Assembly (NCBI GenBank): GCA_013076295.1
Contig: RQOL01000374.1
Location: 1,798,001 to 1,862,000 of the forward strand
Source of the DNA: Sanderia malayensis
Lineage: Eukaryota; Cnidaria; Scyphozoa; Semaeostomeae; Pelagiidae
Reading direction: 5' to 3'
Length of the DNA stretch: 64,000 bases
A model generated the notes under the pieces. That model searched no databases. It saw only the letters and a list, made by a program, of their open reading frames with translations, and had not been told where the DNA came from. A program made the translations under genes and the position numbers. Positions 12,068-23,046 of the stretch are shown piece by piece (within the stretch, counting starts at the first letter, position 1; each line of letters begins with the position of its first letter).

Positions 12068-12292
12068 CAGGGGCGGCTGGAAAGGAAAATGGAGTGGTAC
12101 TAGTTGAAAGGAAACTTTTCGGACCACGCCCTTTAGATCAACCTAAAATGCAACCGCGCCCATATTTTCAATATTTGAATAATGTGGAGGAGCACATCAG
12201 TTTAAACACATAAATTTCTTCTCAAAAAACTCCTCGTGTAAAGGAAAAACAAGCAGTTATCAACTTCTCATCACAGTATATTATCAAAATAA

Positions 12293-15200
12293 TTATTTTT
12301 TTGAAAATCTTTCAAAACGACGCCGATTGTAGGACTTGAATCTAGCTATAACATTATCTTTAAAAACAGGTAAAAGTGAAAGCGATCTGAGGATTTGGTG
12401 TTCTACTTGGAGAAAAATCAACATTTCTTTTCTTTTTTGCAACATTGTTGATCTGCTTGGAGAAACAACTTTCTTCATTCTGCTAAACACTCTCTCACAG
12501 TGTACACTGGTGAGAGGTGTTGTTGCTGCAAGTTCCAGTAATTTCATTACCCAGGGTAATGCATCTTGAAGACCAGCCATTTTTATTACTTTTAGCAGGT
12601 CTTGTACAGTTGGCTTTCCTTCATTTACTAAATCCTCTTCGACTGATGACTCCGTTTGCCTTTCAAAATAATCTGCATCTTCAATGGCATTTCTCTCTCC
12701 TTCTTTATTTTGATTATGCTCTTCATTAGCTTTCTTTAATCTACGTCGTCTTTCTCTTTTTTTTCGCCACTACCTGGTCTCGTTCCCGTACAGTCTTTTT
12801 CAATAAAATGCCAATATCAGAATCTAATATATATATTCTGCGGAGGTCACGTGATGACGCACTTTCTTGCCAAAAACAATAGATTCGACCCGAAACAATA
12901 GGTCGAACGCCCAAAAACAATGGGCCGAAACGGCGAATCGGTGATCAATAAGGATTTTTTGAATGGGGGCGCACAAGGTTGGCACTTGCATGGAAAGGCT
13001 CCGTTTCTGGAGTAGGCAAAAGTTATCTATTTTTGGAAGCCTATTTTAAAAGAATTTTTGAGTTATTCCATTAATTACTCCACTAATTGTGCTATCACGA
13101 AAAAACGACGGTTTACGCTGGCGAAACTTCCAAATTCGCGTCCCCAACTCCATTTTCGAAAAGAGTGTTCGCTCTTCACGTGATTCGTTTCGCCTTTTCC
13201 TGCAATTTGATTGGCTCTTTCGCAACTTCACGTGAACAGTGACGCGTTTTTCGTTATCATGCAAATTTGCCCTCGGCAGGCAGCAGGTACTTTTGGAGAA
13301 GACGCGTGTTTTTCTTTTCAACACAAAGGATAACTGGGCGCCTTTCAAAATGTTTTACGACCTGAATTATCTTTGTAAAGCCTTGCTAATTGTTTGAGAA
13401 ACCTCTGGAAAATTACAGGAGACAATTGAGAACACAGGTGATAGCTTTGTTTTGTTTTTTGAGTGAGATAGTTTTAGTTTTTGTACGACCGCCATTGTTG
13501 CTTCGGCATGCTTGCGACGCTTAGGCCTAATGTAAACAAGCCCAAAGTTTTAACAAACAAATTATCATAAGGGGTTATCAGGCGAGCGAAGCGAGCCAAA
13601 CTGTTGCAAGAGGAGTAGGCAGAGGCATGAGCGAAGCGAATGCAGCGCACGAAGTGCGCCCTATCAGTCAATGTTTCTTGGTAATAGATAGACAGGCGAG
13701 CGCAGCGAGCTAACACATTGTACGTGGGGTTGAAAGAGGCATGAGCGAAGCGAATGCAGCGCACGAAGTGCGCCCTATCAGTCAATGTTTCTTGATAATA
13801 GATAGACAGGCGAGCGCAGCGAGCTAACCCATTGTACGTGGGGTTGAAAGAGGCATGAGCAAAGCGAATGCAGCGCACGAAGTGCGCCCTATCAGTCAAT
13901 GTTTCTTGATAATAGATAGACAGGCGAGCGCAGCGAGCTAACCCATTGTACGTGCGGTTGAAAGAGGCATGAGCGAAGCGAATGCAGCGCACTAAGTGCG
14001 CCAACCAGATTAAGCCTTTTCTATTTGACGGGCTGGGGCGAACGAGCGAAGCGAGTGATGACCCCTAGTTTGAATATAAAACGCTTAAATTATGTTCCAG
14101 AGCCAGAGGATCAGATACAACAAATGGATATAGATTTTTGAGAGCGTTAATCAGGTCTTTTTGTTTTGCTTGGGATACGGCACGCCTTTCTGCAAATTTT
14201 GAAGGGTGAATCAAATCCATCCACTCGAATTTTTTTAAATTGCTGAAGCGCCAGAGCAGTTGATCTGTGAATTTTTGGGTAACTTCAGTGGATATTGCTA
14301 TCAGCTTTTGCTTCCAACTTTCTGAAGAATCTATGGCACTTTCAACTCCTCTCCATCCATTTCGCTGACGAACTGAAGGAATCTCGGGGTCAAGAATCAT
14401 CGCGTCTTCCAAAACTTGATTGCTGTCCAAATTAAGCAAAAATGCTTGAAAATCTTCTAGCATCATCAACAGTTGAGTGGCATCAAGAGTGGGATTTTGC
14501 ATCACTGGTAGGATCGGAGCACAATGGGCAAATATCTTACGGTAAAATTTCAAAAGAAAAGCAAACTCAATATGCTGTATTTGCACACAAAGACCTCTAG
14601 CAGAAACTTGTGTATCTGTATTAACACTATGGTCATTGGCCAATTCATACAGCACAGTACCTAGACTTTCATATAGGGAATCTACAACAGAAATGGCCAT
14701 ATCGCGTGATAACCAACGTGTATCTCCTGGTAGCGGCAGACTATGACCAAGCTGAGATGTGCGTTTTGGACTTTTTCGAAAAAATCTAATAGGTTTATCT
14801 ACCGTATCAAAGAACCTAGCTACTTGAGGGATCTGATTTGCTGTTTGCAAAGCACAGAGTGATAGTCTATGAGCAACACAATGATTGTAATAGGCAGCAG
14901 GAAACTTGTCTTGAACTCTCTTTTGAACACCGTTCAATTCACCAGACATTGTGGCCGCACCATTGTAAGACTGCCCAATGAGCTTTTCTCTGCCATTTTC
15001 TGGTGTAATCTTAAAATCTTGCAATTTTGTAAGTAAAATGTCTGTTAATGCAGATGCTGTTGTGTCTTTTGAGCAATCAATGATGCCTAAAAGGTGCTCT
15101 TCTACTTCCCCATTATTGATCAAGCGCACAGAAACTGCCGACTGTTCAACTCCACTCACATCACTGGTGTCATCCATCATCACAGCTACAAATTGGGAAT

Positions 15201-16240
15201 TATCTATTCTTTTTTGAATTTCGCACTTTACTTCTTCATAGGCACATTCGATAAAATCGTTTTGTGGCTCGTGTGAAGTGTATGTGATGTTCTCTTCCAA
15301 AAATCCTTCCAACTCACTGCTGTAGTGTCCAATCAAATCAAGCAGCTCGATAAAGTTCCCACGGTTAGATGAAAGCTTTGATTCATCGTGTCCTCGGAAG
15401 GCAATGCCCTGAGCAGAAAGAAATACCACTGCATCTATATGGTGTTTTACCATTCTTGAATACTTATTTGCATTCTTGTTATGCTGCTCTACTTGTCTGT
15501 GCCTTGCTTCATCCAAGGCACAAGCCACGTCTACATTTCCCAGGAGCTGGTAAGCAGTATGGTTGACTATATGCATTTTTGTTCCTTCGTGGCGTTTGGC
15601 TAAATTCCAAAGGTTCCCACCAGATGATTGAAACCCACTTTCACGTGCAAATGATGTTGTTTTCATCTGAAACATAACAGCAAATACTTTGAGTCCATCA
15701 AGGTCAAAGGCTGCGGCTATGTGTGAAAGATACTGAAGGGAAGGAGATTAATATGCTGCGGCATTTTGCCCATAATTGGCTAGCCGCCGGTACTAGAAAT
15801 CGTACCCTAGTGATGCCAATTTCTGGCCGAGGATAACGATTATAAATCCGTCTATTTTCCATTCCTTTTTTAAGTTGGCATTAACTCTAACTAATTACAA
15901 ACACATTTCAAGTTTAACAACAACAAACAACAATTTAACAAAGTAATTTACAATAAAAAAGAAACAAATGCATTACAGAGTATATATAAGTCTGTAATCT
16001 TACCTTGGATAAATCACCAACAACTAAACAAGGCCAACAGAAGTATGTATTTTTTTCTGCATCACCACAAATCCATAAAAAATTGCTGTAAACAGTCTCA
16101 CAATCTCTGTTCTTGACTTCGACCTTCGGGCAAGGTCTGCCGTCTTTTTTTAAGTTTAATCTTTGTTCATGAGTCAAGCGACCCTGGGCTGACGATAATG
16201 AAAAAATGCTTGAAACTCTATTTCCTAAAGCTTGGTTCAT
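12293..16240 (-). pseudogene. hAT transposase (TTF-type zinc finger/DUF4371 kind), split by Helentron-like insertion
   Basis: Exon 1 (16240-16004) encodes the TTF-type zinc-finger region (CGDAEKNTYFCWPCLVVG) and ends CCAAG|GTAAGA. Exon 2 starts at 15666 after TATGTTTCAG, phase 0, and is open for about 530 codons. It holds VMMDDTSDVSG (catalytic Asp), YYNHCVAHRLSL (CxxH) and GDTRWLSRD. It ends exactly where another element begins; the TAG that closes it is that element's terminal CTAG. Coding resumes left of 12837 and reaches the dimerisation region TPLTSVHCERVFSRMKK (catalytic Glu) with a stop at 12293. A run of eight A residues near 12757 puts this last part one base out of frame. Otherwise the gene is remarkably intact. 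The enzyme cuts and pastes the surrounding transposon. Confidence 0.9.
12837..14068 (+). mobile_element. Helentron/Helitron-like non-autonomous element, copy 1 (in hAT)
   Basis: It begins TCTGCGGAGGTCACGTG and ends CCCCTAG, with T on each outer side. The 5' part is unique sequence shared with copies 2 and 3 (AATAGGTCGAACGCCC, GAAACTTCCAAATTCGCG). The 3' part holds about four 114-base tandem units (13618-14010) rich in GAGCGAAGCGAATGC. TC...CTAG ends, a terminal hairpin, no target duplication and internal minisatellites are features of Helitron/Helentron non-autonomous elements such as Drosophila DINE-1/HINE. Confidence 0.7.
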
Positions 16241-16753
16241 TTTCTGTTACTGTGATAAATCGCTATACACTTGTCCTCTCCAGAATAAAACTGATATAAA
16301 CTGATACTTTGTATGGAAACGTACTTTACAAAACTCTCTATGGATGCCCCCTGCTTTGTGGCCACGTAACATCACTAGTATGAGGAAACTAGTACCACCT
16401 GTTAATTCAGATATTATGTTGGAACGGAAACACAATAGCATTTGCGTCACAGTGAGTCAGGAAAAACAATAGAAATGCTTTCCTACAGTACTAGATAACC
16501 ATTTCTAGTACTGTGACGAATAAAAGGAAATATAATACGTCTGTAACATGCGATCAATCAACAAGGATTAAATATTATATTGGCTTCACTGTCGTGTGTT
16601 TGCTCAAGCTGGGTCAAATCATTGAACCAGCAGAATTGTTTTTTGAGGTTTTACGAAGGGAAAAAGGTGAAAAAGTATTCATTAAAATTTTCCGAGGTTA
16701 GAAATAAAATGGTATTAGACTAGTACCTCCAGTACCCCTGCCAGCCGCCCCTG

Positions 16754-16935
16754 CCCCAGTTTTCTGCACAAGCAAAGCACCCATGATTTATTTAAAAAAT
16801 GGGACAATTGATGAGCGAGAAACAGAAATGATGGATGTCAGGTGGAAACATTTCGCATTACGTCATCAACTTCAGGCAGATGAATGCAAAGAGCTTCCTT
16901 GCTGTGCAAATTACTTTGCGATGCTAATCGTATAA
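16754..16935 (+). pseudogene. Rep-SF3 gene, 3' portion after the hAT insertion
   Basis: Directly after the right copy of the CCCCAGTT target duplication the Rep frame continues (SKAPMIYLKNG, then DVRWKHFALRHQLQ) to TAA at 16933-16935. It carries no internal stop. It is the C-terminal end of the gene beginning at 11305, now about 4.7 kb away. Confidence 0.7.
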
Positions 16936-16969
16936 AGCATGAACTAAGTGTTGTGGTCGAAGTTCTATT

Positions 16970-17397
16970 GAAGCTATCCACGGTGGCCACCGTGAAACAT
17001 TTTTAGTAATCTTGTGTTTTGATATAATTTTGAATGAATATACTCAGATATTTACGTATAACATAAAATTTTCAATCGCTATAAATCACATGTGTTGTCT
17101 ATTTTTGTCTGCTCGGATTATAACTTCATTTATGAGTGTTTTTTGTACGGTTGCCAGTAAATAATAAAGAATAGAAATGAAGATATCAAATTTCATTTAG
17201 AAATGACTGGCCACCGTCTACGTTTTGCATGAATAATGGGAAAAAAATGAAAAATACTTTTTAAAGACATGCCATAGAAACAACAGATGCATAAAGATGA
17301 TAATCTTACCTCAAAAGAAATAATATATTTCTCAATTGTACCGCTACATATCCGCTTTGTAAAAGGCCACCGTCGTGGTAACCGTGGATATCGCTTC
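16970..17397. mobile_element. MITE-like element with palindromic ends
   Basis: The left end (16970-16994) reads GAAGCTATCCACGGTGGCC and contains a perfect 16-base palindrome CACGGTGGCCACCGTG (16979-16994). The right end (17363-17397), reversed, reads GAAGCGATATCCACGGT. A CCACCGTC motif recurs at about 17214. The interior is AT-rich and non-coding. Length and inverted ends fit a MITE; superfamily is unclear. Confidence 0.5.
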
Positions 17398-17693
17398 TCT
17401 TGTTTTTCATGTCATAGGAAAATTCTAGAAGTGAGAAATTAGGCCTTCGTGAGCACGACATTGCTTTTCACTACTGGTTTATACACAATTGTCAGTACGT
17501 AGACATAAACTCTGATGAGATTTCAAATCCAAGCACTTCATGAAACACGGGGGAAGTATGCGCAGAGAGCATAGCAGAATACACTTGACGAAGAGAATTA
17601 GAATTGAGTCAAACATTTCATTTGGCAAAATATAGACTTCAAACGACAAAATGAGAGATAAAATAACAAATAGGCAAAAGCTCTAGTACATTT
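17398..17693. other. No feature recognised
   Basis: AT-rich sequence between the MITE-like element and the Tc1/mariner fragment. Confidence 0.4.
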
Positions 17694-18345
17694 TTAGTAT
17701 TTTGTTCTATCACCCTTTGTAGCAACAATTAATTTCATACGCTGAGGCATGTTATCTATTGTTCTCTGTATAACGTCTTTGTCAAAGTTCCATAGTGTAT
17801 CCAACACTCTTCTTGAAAATGCCTCATATGATTCTCTGGTTAATTTCTTAGCCAATGCTTGGTTGTGTAAGGCATGCTTAACATTATGAAAAACGTTTTC
17901 AATTGGATTGAGGTCTGGTGATCTTGTTGGTATCCTCAAGAACGTTGCACCGATATCGTGTAATGCATCAATGGCAAGCTTATTAGTCTGGCATGGCTCA
18001 TTGTGCATGATGAAGAACTTTGCCATTCTGCTTTTTCTGCACTGAATAAGTGCTGCAATAAATGCACACGGAAGCTTGCTTCTAACAAAGTCTGCAAAGA
18101 ACTGTCCAGTCTTTTTTCATATGGTTCCACCATAATTACGTCTGAGTTGTACGATACAGCAACAGGAACATGAAATCTTCTGCCACCAGCGAGATTCTTT
18201 GAGCCACTTGTTGTGTATCTCAGACCTTCACTTCGCTTTCTGTAAATGCGTCCCTTTGGTTTTGAGGCTTCTTGAAATGGGTTATATTTGTGTATAAATG
18301 GTACGCCATCTAAGTAGAACGCGACTTCTTTTGTCCAGAAACTAT
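17694..18345 (-). pseudogene. Tc1/mariner transposase fragment
   Basis: The frame ends at 17694 and contains TRSPDLNPIENVF, the diagnostic third-catalytic region of Tc1/mariner transposases, and an upstream FYLDGVPFIHKYNPF matching the first catalytic Asp. The second catalytic site, usually (D)NDPSQT, reads MHNEPCQTNK here, so that Asp is lost. A frame change occurs near 18020. The N-terminal DNA-binding half is missing and no TIRs were identified. It is a dead fragment. Confidence 0.8.
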
Positions 18346-19623
18346 CCTATCCATTTTATATATCCGATTATCAACGATTATTTGCATTTATTCATTCTAC
18401 GCACATTATCTCATGTTACTGTATCCCCTCGCACACACTCCGCCACACCAAACGAGAAAAAGAAATTCCTACTTCTTCACAGACGCATGCTCACCTTTGC
18501 GCTTTTTTTATGACTTCAACTGCATAGAGACCAGTCAGCAACTTTGCTCTCCAAAAATTATGAAAGTCTTCGCACGGTAAGCTATGTGGTATTTCTATCT
18601 GATATTTTAAAATTCGCCTCACCCCTTCCCCCAACTTCAAAGAGAAAGTAAACCAGTCCTCTTCAACACACGGCCCCATATTTTCCCTTATTTAAATCTC
18701 TTTTTCCACAGGTTCTCGGCACACCCCATTCATAACATAACCCAAATGGCAATGCCATTTCAACAAGGCATCAACATCACTGATTTTAAAAAATCCTCCC
18801 ATTATAATATCACCTTGAATTACCCGCCAACAAACTACTTCCGCCTCATTTTTCTGAGCATATCATTGCCTCTCCACTTCACATTATCATAACACCCTCG
18901 CTATTGAACGCCGCCCTCCATTAAACGCCTAATCTACAACTTCCATTTTGAAAAAAACCCCGCGTTTGTTAAAGGAAATAGGAAATACGATTTACCATTT
19001 TTTCGTCCAGATGCCAACATATTTAAATTCCTCACCCCCATCATTGACAAAACGCTTTTCCATTTTCAATTCCTTACAACAGCCTGTCCCCCTTGCATCA
19101 TTTTTAAACAAAACACGTCGCTTATGCAACTAAGTCCCGCATCACACAAACAATAACACACTCATTTTCATTAAACATTAAACAATGTTTAGTGATAAAA
19201 ATGAAAGCAATAAGTTTTGTTCACATCCCATACCACAAACTAAAAGAAAATTTGCACAATCAACACTTGTTCTAGGAAAAAGTATCATTCTATAATACCC
19301 ATCACAATATCATTTCAACATATACATTCATTCCAGCGAAGTATTTCTTATTATTAACATACCTTTCGCATATCTCCATACATAACAGTGATGATAACCA
19401 TTTCTGTTTGATTTCTTTCTTCTCTAAAATTCTCTTAATTTATCTCAGCTCACTTGCTACCTCTCTGACAACTAAATTTCAGTGTCTCACATCCACATAT
19501 TTTAAGTACTTCTCCCTCCCCAGCCTAACCCATGAATTTCCACATTCCATCATTCACACACAACCACTTTTCTCACCACACCTCTTCCTTTATTTGCTTA
19601 TCCCATCGCTTTTTATGCTGAAT
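18346..19623. other. Non-coding, pyrimidine-rich plus strand
   Basis: The plus strand is strongly C/T-rich and G-poor through this interval. Only short frames occur; a 62-codon minus frame at 18679-18491 is unrecognised. No element ends were identified. Confidence 0.4.
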
Positions 19624-20775
19624 CTAAAAATCTAAAATACTGAAACCGAGGTAGACTGGTTTGTTTAGATGTACTGTTTGCAATTTTCTCTGCACGATCA
19701 ATGTATCTTCATTGACGTTAATCACTCCATAGAACTGAGAAAAATGAACCCATTTCGACAACCATTCACCTCTTGTCACATGAAATTTTCTATGATTTTG
19801 CACATTCTCCATCGTCTTCCCAAACACAGCATTGTTCATCAATTTGAAGAAATCCTTCTGAAAGTCATTTTGTGCATTACTTCGTTTGATGGTGTTGAAA
19901 TCAATATACTTTTTCAACCAATTGATTGAATTCGATATGATTGATGAGCATGCTGTAGTCTCTGCATGCCACTTCATCACCATCGATACACCTCCTCGTA
20001 TACCTCTTTCCAGTAACAAATAATTACCCTTCTTCTCTTCAGTTAATAATTCCAGCTTGATACCTGTCATTTTCAAGATTGCATCCCATACAATGCTGGT
20101 AGTGATATGTACCATGCAGGATCTAAACCATAATAATCGAGTCCAAGCTTTGCAAAATGATTAAAAGACATCAGCGAGTAGCAGAACATCAGTTACCAAG
20201 TAGAGTTCATGATAATCCTTGAAGGTGTTACATCTAAAGAATCGCCAAACGTTTTGAGCATGTTCATAATCATCATTGCATGATTCCACAATCGTTCAAT
20301 TCATTATAGACTTCTTCCTGCAAAGGTAGTCACTTTGCATGCATCTTTCCTACTCTATCTACCCAATCCTATGGATAGGCCCCTTTCCTTCTCAATAATC
20401 TGAATCCGTCATCAAAGTCCACCTTATTCCGCATTTTTCTCAAATAATCATTCACGAAGGTTAATTCATTGTTGGGAACGTTGCTAGTAAGTTCTGCTAA
20501 ACCTCTGTTTAGGAAAGCAAACGAATCAATGTATCTTATTCCTCCAAAAACCCAACTTCTGTTACCATAAGCATCGTCATTATCAACATCAGAATCACTT
20601 CCTGGTTCAATAGAGGCTGTTAAAATCTTTTCTGACGAGTTTGCAATGGTTTGTACATTCCTTCGACCGAGATTTAACATTATATGATGCATGTCATATC
20701 CTTTCAAATTGTGAAAAACTGCAGGAATGAGGTGGGTTTTTGCGATGATATCCAGATTGAATTGTGTTGTTATTT
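19624..20775 (-). pseudogene. Polinton protein-primed DNA polymerase B, fragment
   Basis: Reading right to left, FHNLKGYDMHHIM (exonuclease region) and IRYIDSFAFLNRGLAEL lie at 20740-20369. FFKLMNNAVFGKTMENVQNH and VHLNKPVYLGFSIL lie at 20115-19624; the latter two are signatures of the Polinton PolB thumb/palm region. The middle stretch 20116-20368 is out of frame, and the palm motif C and C-terminus are absent. The enzyme would replicate the element. It may be the missing polymerase of the Polinton at 4786-7360, separated by later insertions. Confidence 0.8.
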
Positions 20776-20932
20776 ATAATGCTTTGATGCTTGGTATTTT
20801 TTCGTATCACAGGCTGTGCCAACACACTAGAAGTTGCTGGTCTAGTTCCCATATTATGCCTACTATTTATTAACTGAAAGAGGTTACAAAAATTTTGGTC
20901 AAGATTCTTCTAATATACATATTCTGTGGAGG
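20776..20932 (-). pseudogene. LINE-A fragment 4 (C-terminal tail)
   Basis: The minus strand encodes LFQLINSRHNMGTRP, resembling the F.lns..hnTR tail after the reverse transcriptase of CR1/Jockey-type LINEs. It continues the LINE interrupted by the Helentron-like copy at 20933. Confidence 0.5.
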
Positions 20933-21410
20933 TCACGTGATGACACACTTTCCTTGCCAAAAAAATAGATTTAACCTGAAACAATAGGTCGAACACCCAA
21001 AAACAATGGGCTGAAACGGCGAACCGTGTGATCACAAAGGCTTTCTTGTATGTGGATATATGGCAATGAAATTCACATTGAATGCTTAGTTTATTTATTT
21101 AACCAGGGTAATGGATTTTTTTCGATTTTCTCCCAAATTTTTGAATGTTTCCACGAATTATTCTCTTAATTGCGCTATCACAATAAAACTACGGTTTACG
21201 GTGGCGAAACTTCCAAATTCGCGTCGCGAACTTCATTTTCGAACAAGGTATTCCCTGGTATCCCCGCTCATGCCCATATATACATGTATGTATGTATGGG
21301 CATGAGCGGGAGCGAAGGCAGCGTGCGAAGCGCCCCAACCAGATTAAGCTTTTTTACTTGACGGGCTCCGGGGAGGGAGCAAAGCGACCACGCTTCGCTC
21401 CCTCGGCTAG
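20933..21410 (+). mobile_element. Helentron-like element, short copy 3
   Basis: It begins TCTGTGGAGGTCACGTGATG and ends GGCTAG, again with T outside both ends. It retains the AATAGGTCGAACACCC and GAAACTTCCAAATTCGCG segments but lacks the 114-base array. Near the 3' end GGGAGCAAAGCG and CGCTTCGCTCCC form a hairpin just before CTAG, as expected for Helitron-type termination. Confidence 0.75.
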
Positions 21411-21629
21411 TATTAGTAATATCATGCATAAATTTAGCACATTCTATCTTGTGGCAATAAACAAGACTTCGAAGTCTTAGTTCATTAAATAGAGGTTGAC
21501 TGTGAGCTGTTCTTAATTGAAATGTAATCAACCTTACAGCAGGCTTTTTCTTAAAGGATCAACGACAGACTTATATGTCCCTCCCCAATTTATAATACCA
21601 TAATTGGTAGGTAGTTGTATAAATATGTT
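21411..21629 (-). pseudogene. LINE-A fragment 3
   Basis: The minus strand encodes NYGIINWGGTYKSVVDPL and VRLITFQLRTAHSQPLF, the usual C..iWG.ty.s.l.pl...R.it segment after the reverse transcriptase in CR1/Jockey-like LINEs. It lies between the short Helentron-like copy and the YR retrotransposon. Confidence 0.65.
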
Positions 21630-21741
21630 CATTTAATGTTCTCTCAAGAAATTGGGCGGTTAGCCTACCGGCCCGGATTGCTTGAGTAGGGATATGCTTT
21701 TACGGTCGGTGATCCCGATTTACCGTGCAAATTGTCCGGCC
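21630..21741 (-). repeat. Split direct repeat B2
   Basis: It matches 22104-22215 from CATTTAATGTT through AATTGGGCGGTTAGCC and CGGCCCGGATTGCTTGAG to GTGCAAATTGTCC. Confidence 0.85.
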
Positions 21742-21844
21742 GGTACACCAGGCAGTACTAACCGAATGGTCAAACTGCAAAAATAATGACTGAAATCATA
21801 ATGTAAATCAATAAACAATGAAAGAGGACAGGGAGGGTGGGAGG

Positions 21845-22105
21845 AATTGAATTGAACATTATCCGAGGCACGATCGTGAAACAATGGTTAATGTACTCGT
21901 GGTCGGTACAGCTAAATACCCTTGGAGGCTTGGGAATAAGAAATTCCTAGAGACGACAATATTGGTGATGTCCGCCCCCAGGGAGTGACACCGCATGATC
22001 AAGGGATCCGATTATCATTAACCTGTCAACTCTTCGCTCGAGCAAAGCAAATGATTAATGACTTCTTTCGACATTAACTCTGCTTAAATTGAAATTTAAC
22101 CTGCA
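21845..22105 (-). repeat. Split direct repeat A2
   Basis: It matches 26883-27142, including TATCCGAGGCACGA, CTCGTGGTCGGTACAGC and TGATCAAGGGATCCG, with scattered substitutions. Confidence 0.9.
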
Positions 22106-22215
22106 TTTAATGTTATCTCAAGAAATTGGGCGGTTAGCCTACCGGCCCGGATTGCTTGAGTAGGGATACGCTTTTACGGTCGGTCATCCCGATTTGCCGT
22201 GCAATTTGTCCAGCC
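22104..22215 (-). repeat. Split direct repeat B1
   Basis: Second copy of the B repeat, directly adjoining A2 with no spacer. Confidence 0.85.
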
Positions 22216-23046
22216 ACAGAACACAGAGTGTGATCCCATCGAACGTAATATTTTTTGTTTGCCTACCAACTACATAACTATTTAATTGGTTCACTTATAT
22301 TTGCCTTTAGAGCTAGAAGTTCCTCTCAACCCTCCAAACAATAAACCTAGAAAATGGCAGGTCAGGAACGTAAGTATAATAATAAACGTAAAAAGTCAAA
22401 AAATCATAATGAAGGCACCCAGCACAATCTACCGCGACTAATCGGCGGTAACCTTGTAAGGAACATATATGCCGTAAAAAGTAGCAGGCAAAAGGCCACA
22501 CTACCTAAAGGCTTGGCGATAATTGCGGTGTTTGTTTTGTTGTGTCCTCGCGGAGGACTATTTATACATTTAGTTGTGCCCTCGCGGAGGACTATGCATG
22601 TAGATATTTCGTTGCGCCCTCGCAGAGGACAATCTATGCTCTTGCCAGGTTGCGGTGATGAAGTATTTGTGATGTGCTTGTGTCGATGTTTGAGACAATA
22701 CATGTCTCTCAGTAACTCCATGTCGCCACCTGAATCAAGAGTCAAATACCACAATATCATCAAATTCCCGTCTGCTTCAGTGTTAGAAATCACAAAGTCA
22801 CCACTTGACCACCCTTTTGCATATGGGTGTTTGAAAAAGGTAACCCAATAACCTATTGTGCCCCAACAGAGGTGTGTTCATGTGCACAGAGAGCATTGAG
22901 TATATTGAAGTAAAAACAGTGCAAATTAGCAAAACAAATACCGCTACACAAGTAGATAAAAATGTTACGTATATATCATAATAGAAGTCAAGTAGGAAAT
23001 AAAATACGGCGTCATCGGATGTTGGCCCTAACAGGCAACAAGTCCA
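22216..23046. other. 3' non-coding part of the YR retrotransposon with short hairpin repeats
   Basis: No gene was recognised. Three copies of TCCTCGCGGAGGA-like hairpin sequence lie at 22545, 22579 and 22617, spaced 34-38 bases within near-identical flanks. They could be structured RNA or protein-binding repeats near the element's 3' end. Confidence 0.5.

Larger units (their letters stand above)
12068..16753 (-). mobile_element. Complete hAT DNA transposon with TIRs and 8-bp target duplication
   Basis: The ends are perfect 13-bp inverted repeats: CAGGGGCGGCTGG at 12068 and CCAGCCGCCCCTG ending at 16753. CCCCAGTT occurs immediately outside both ends (12060-12067 and 16754-16761), the 8-bp duplication expected for hAT. 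The insertion splits the Rep gene. Removing the nested element at 12837-14068 leaves about 3.45 kb, a usual autonomous hAT length. The transposase is on the minus strand. Confidence 0.93.

Noticed and set aside
13474..14004. 176-codon minus ORF (and similar ORFs at 35628-37060) as proteins
   Set aside because: They are readings of the 114-base tandem unit, open only because the unit is divisible by three and has no stop in one frame.
22404..22793. Overlapping 129- and 165-codon ORFs in the YR element 3' region
   Set aside because: Both strands are open over the hairpin repeats, and neither matches a known DIRS product.
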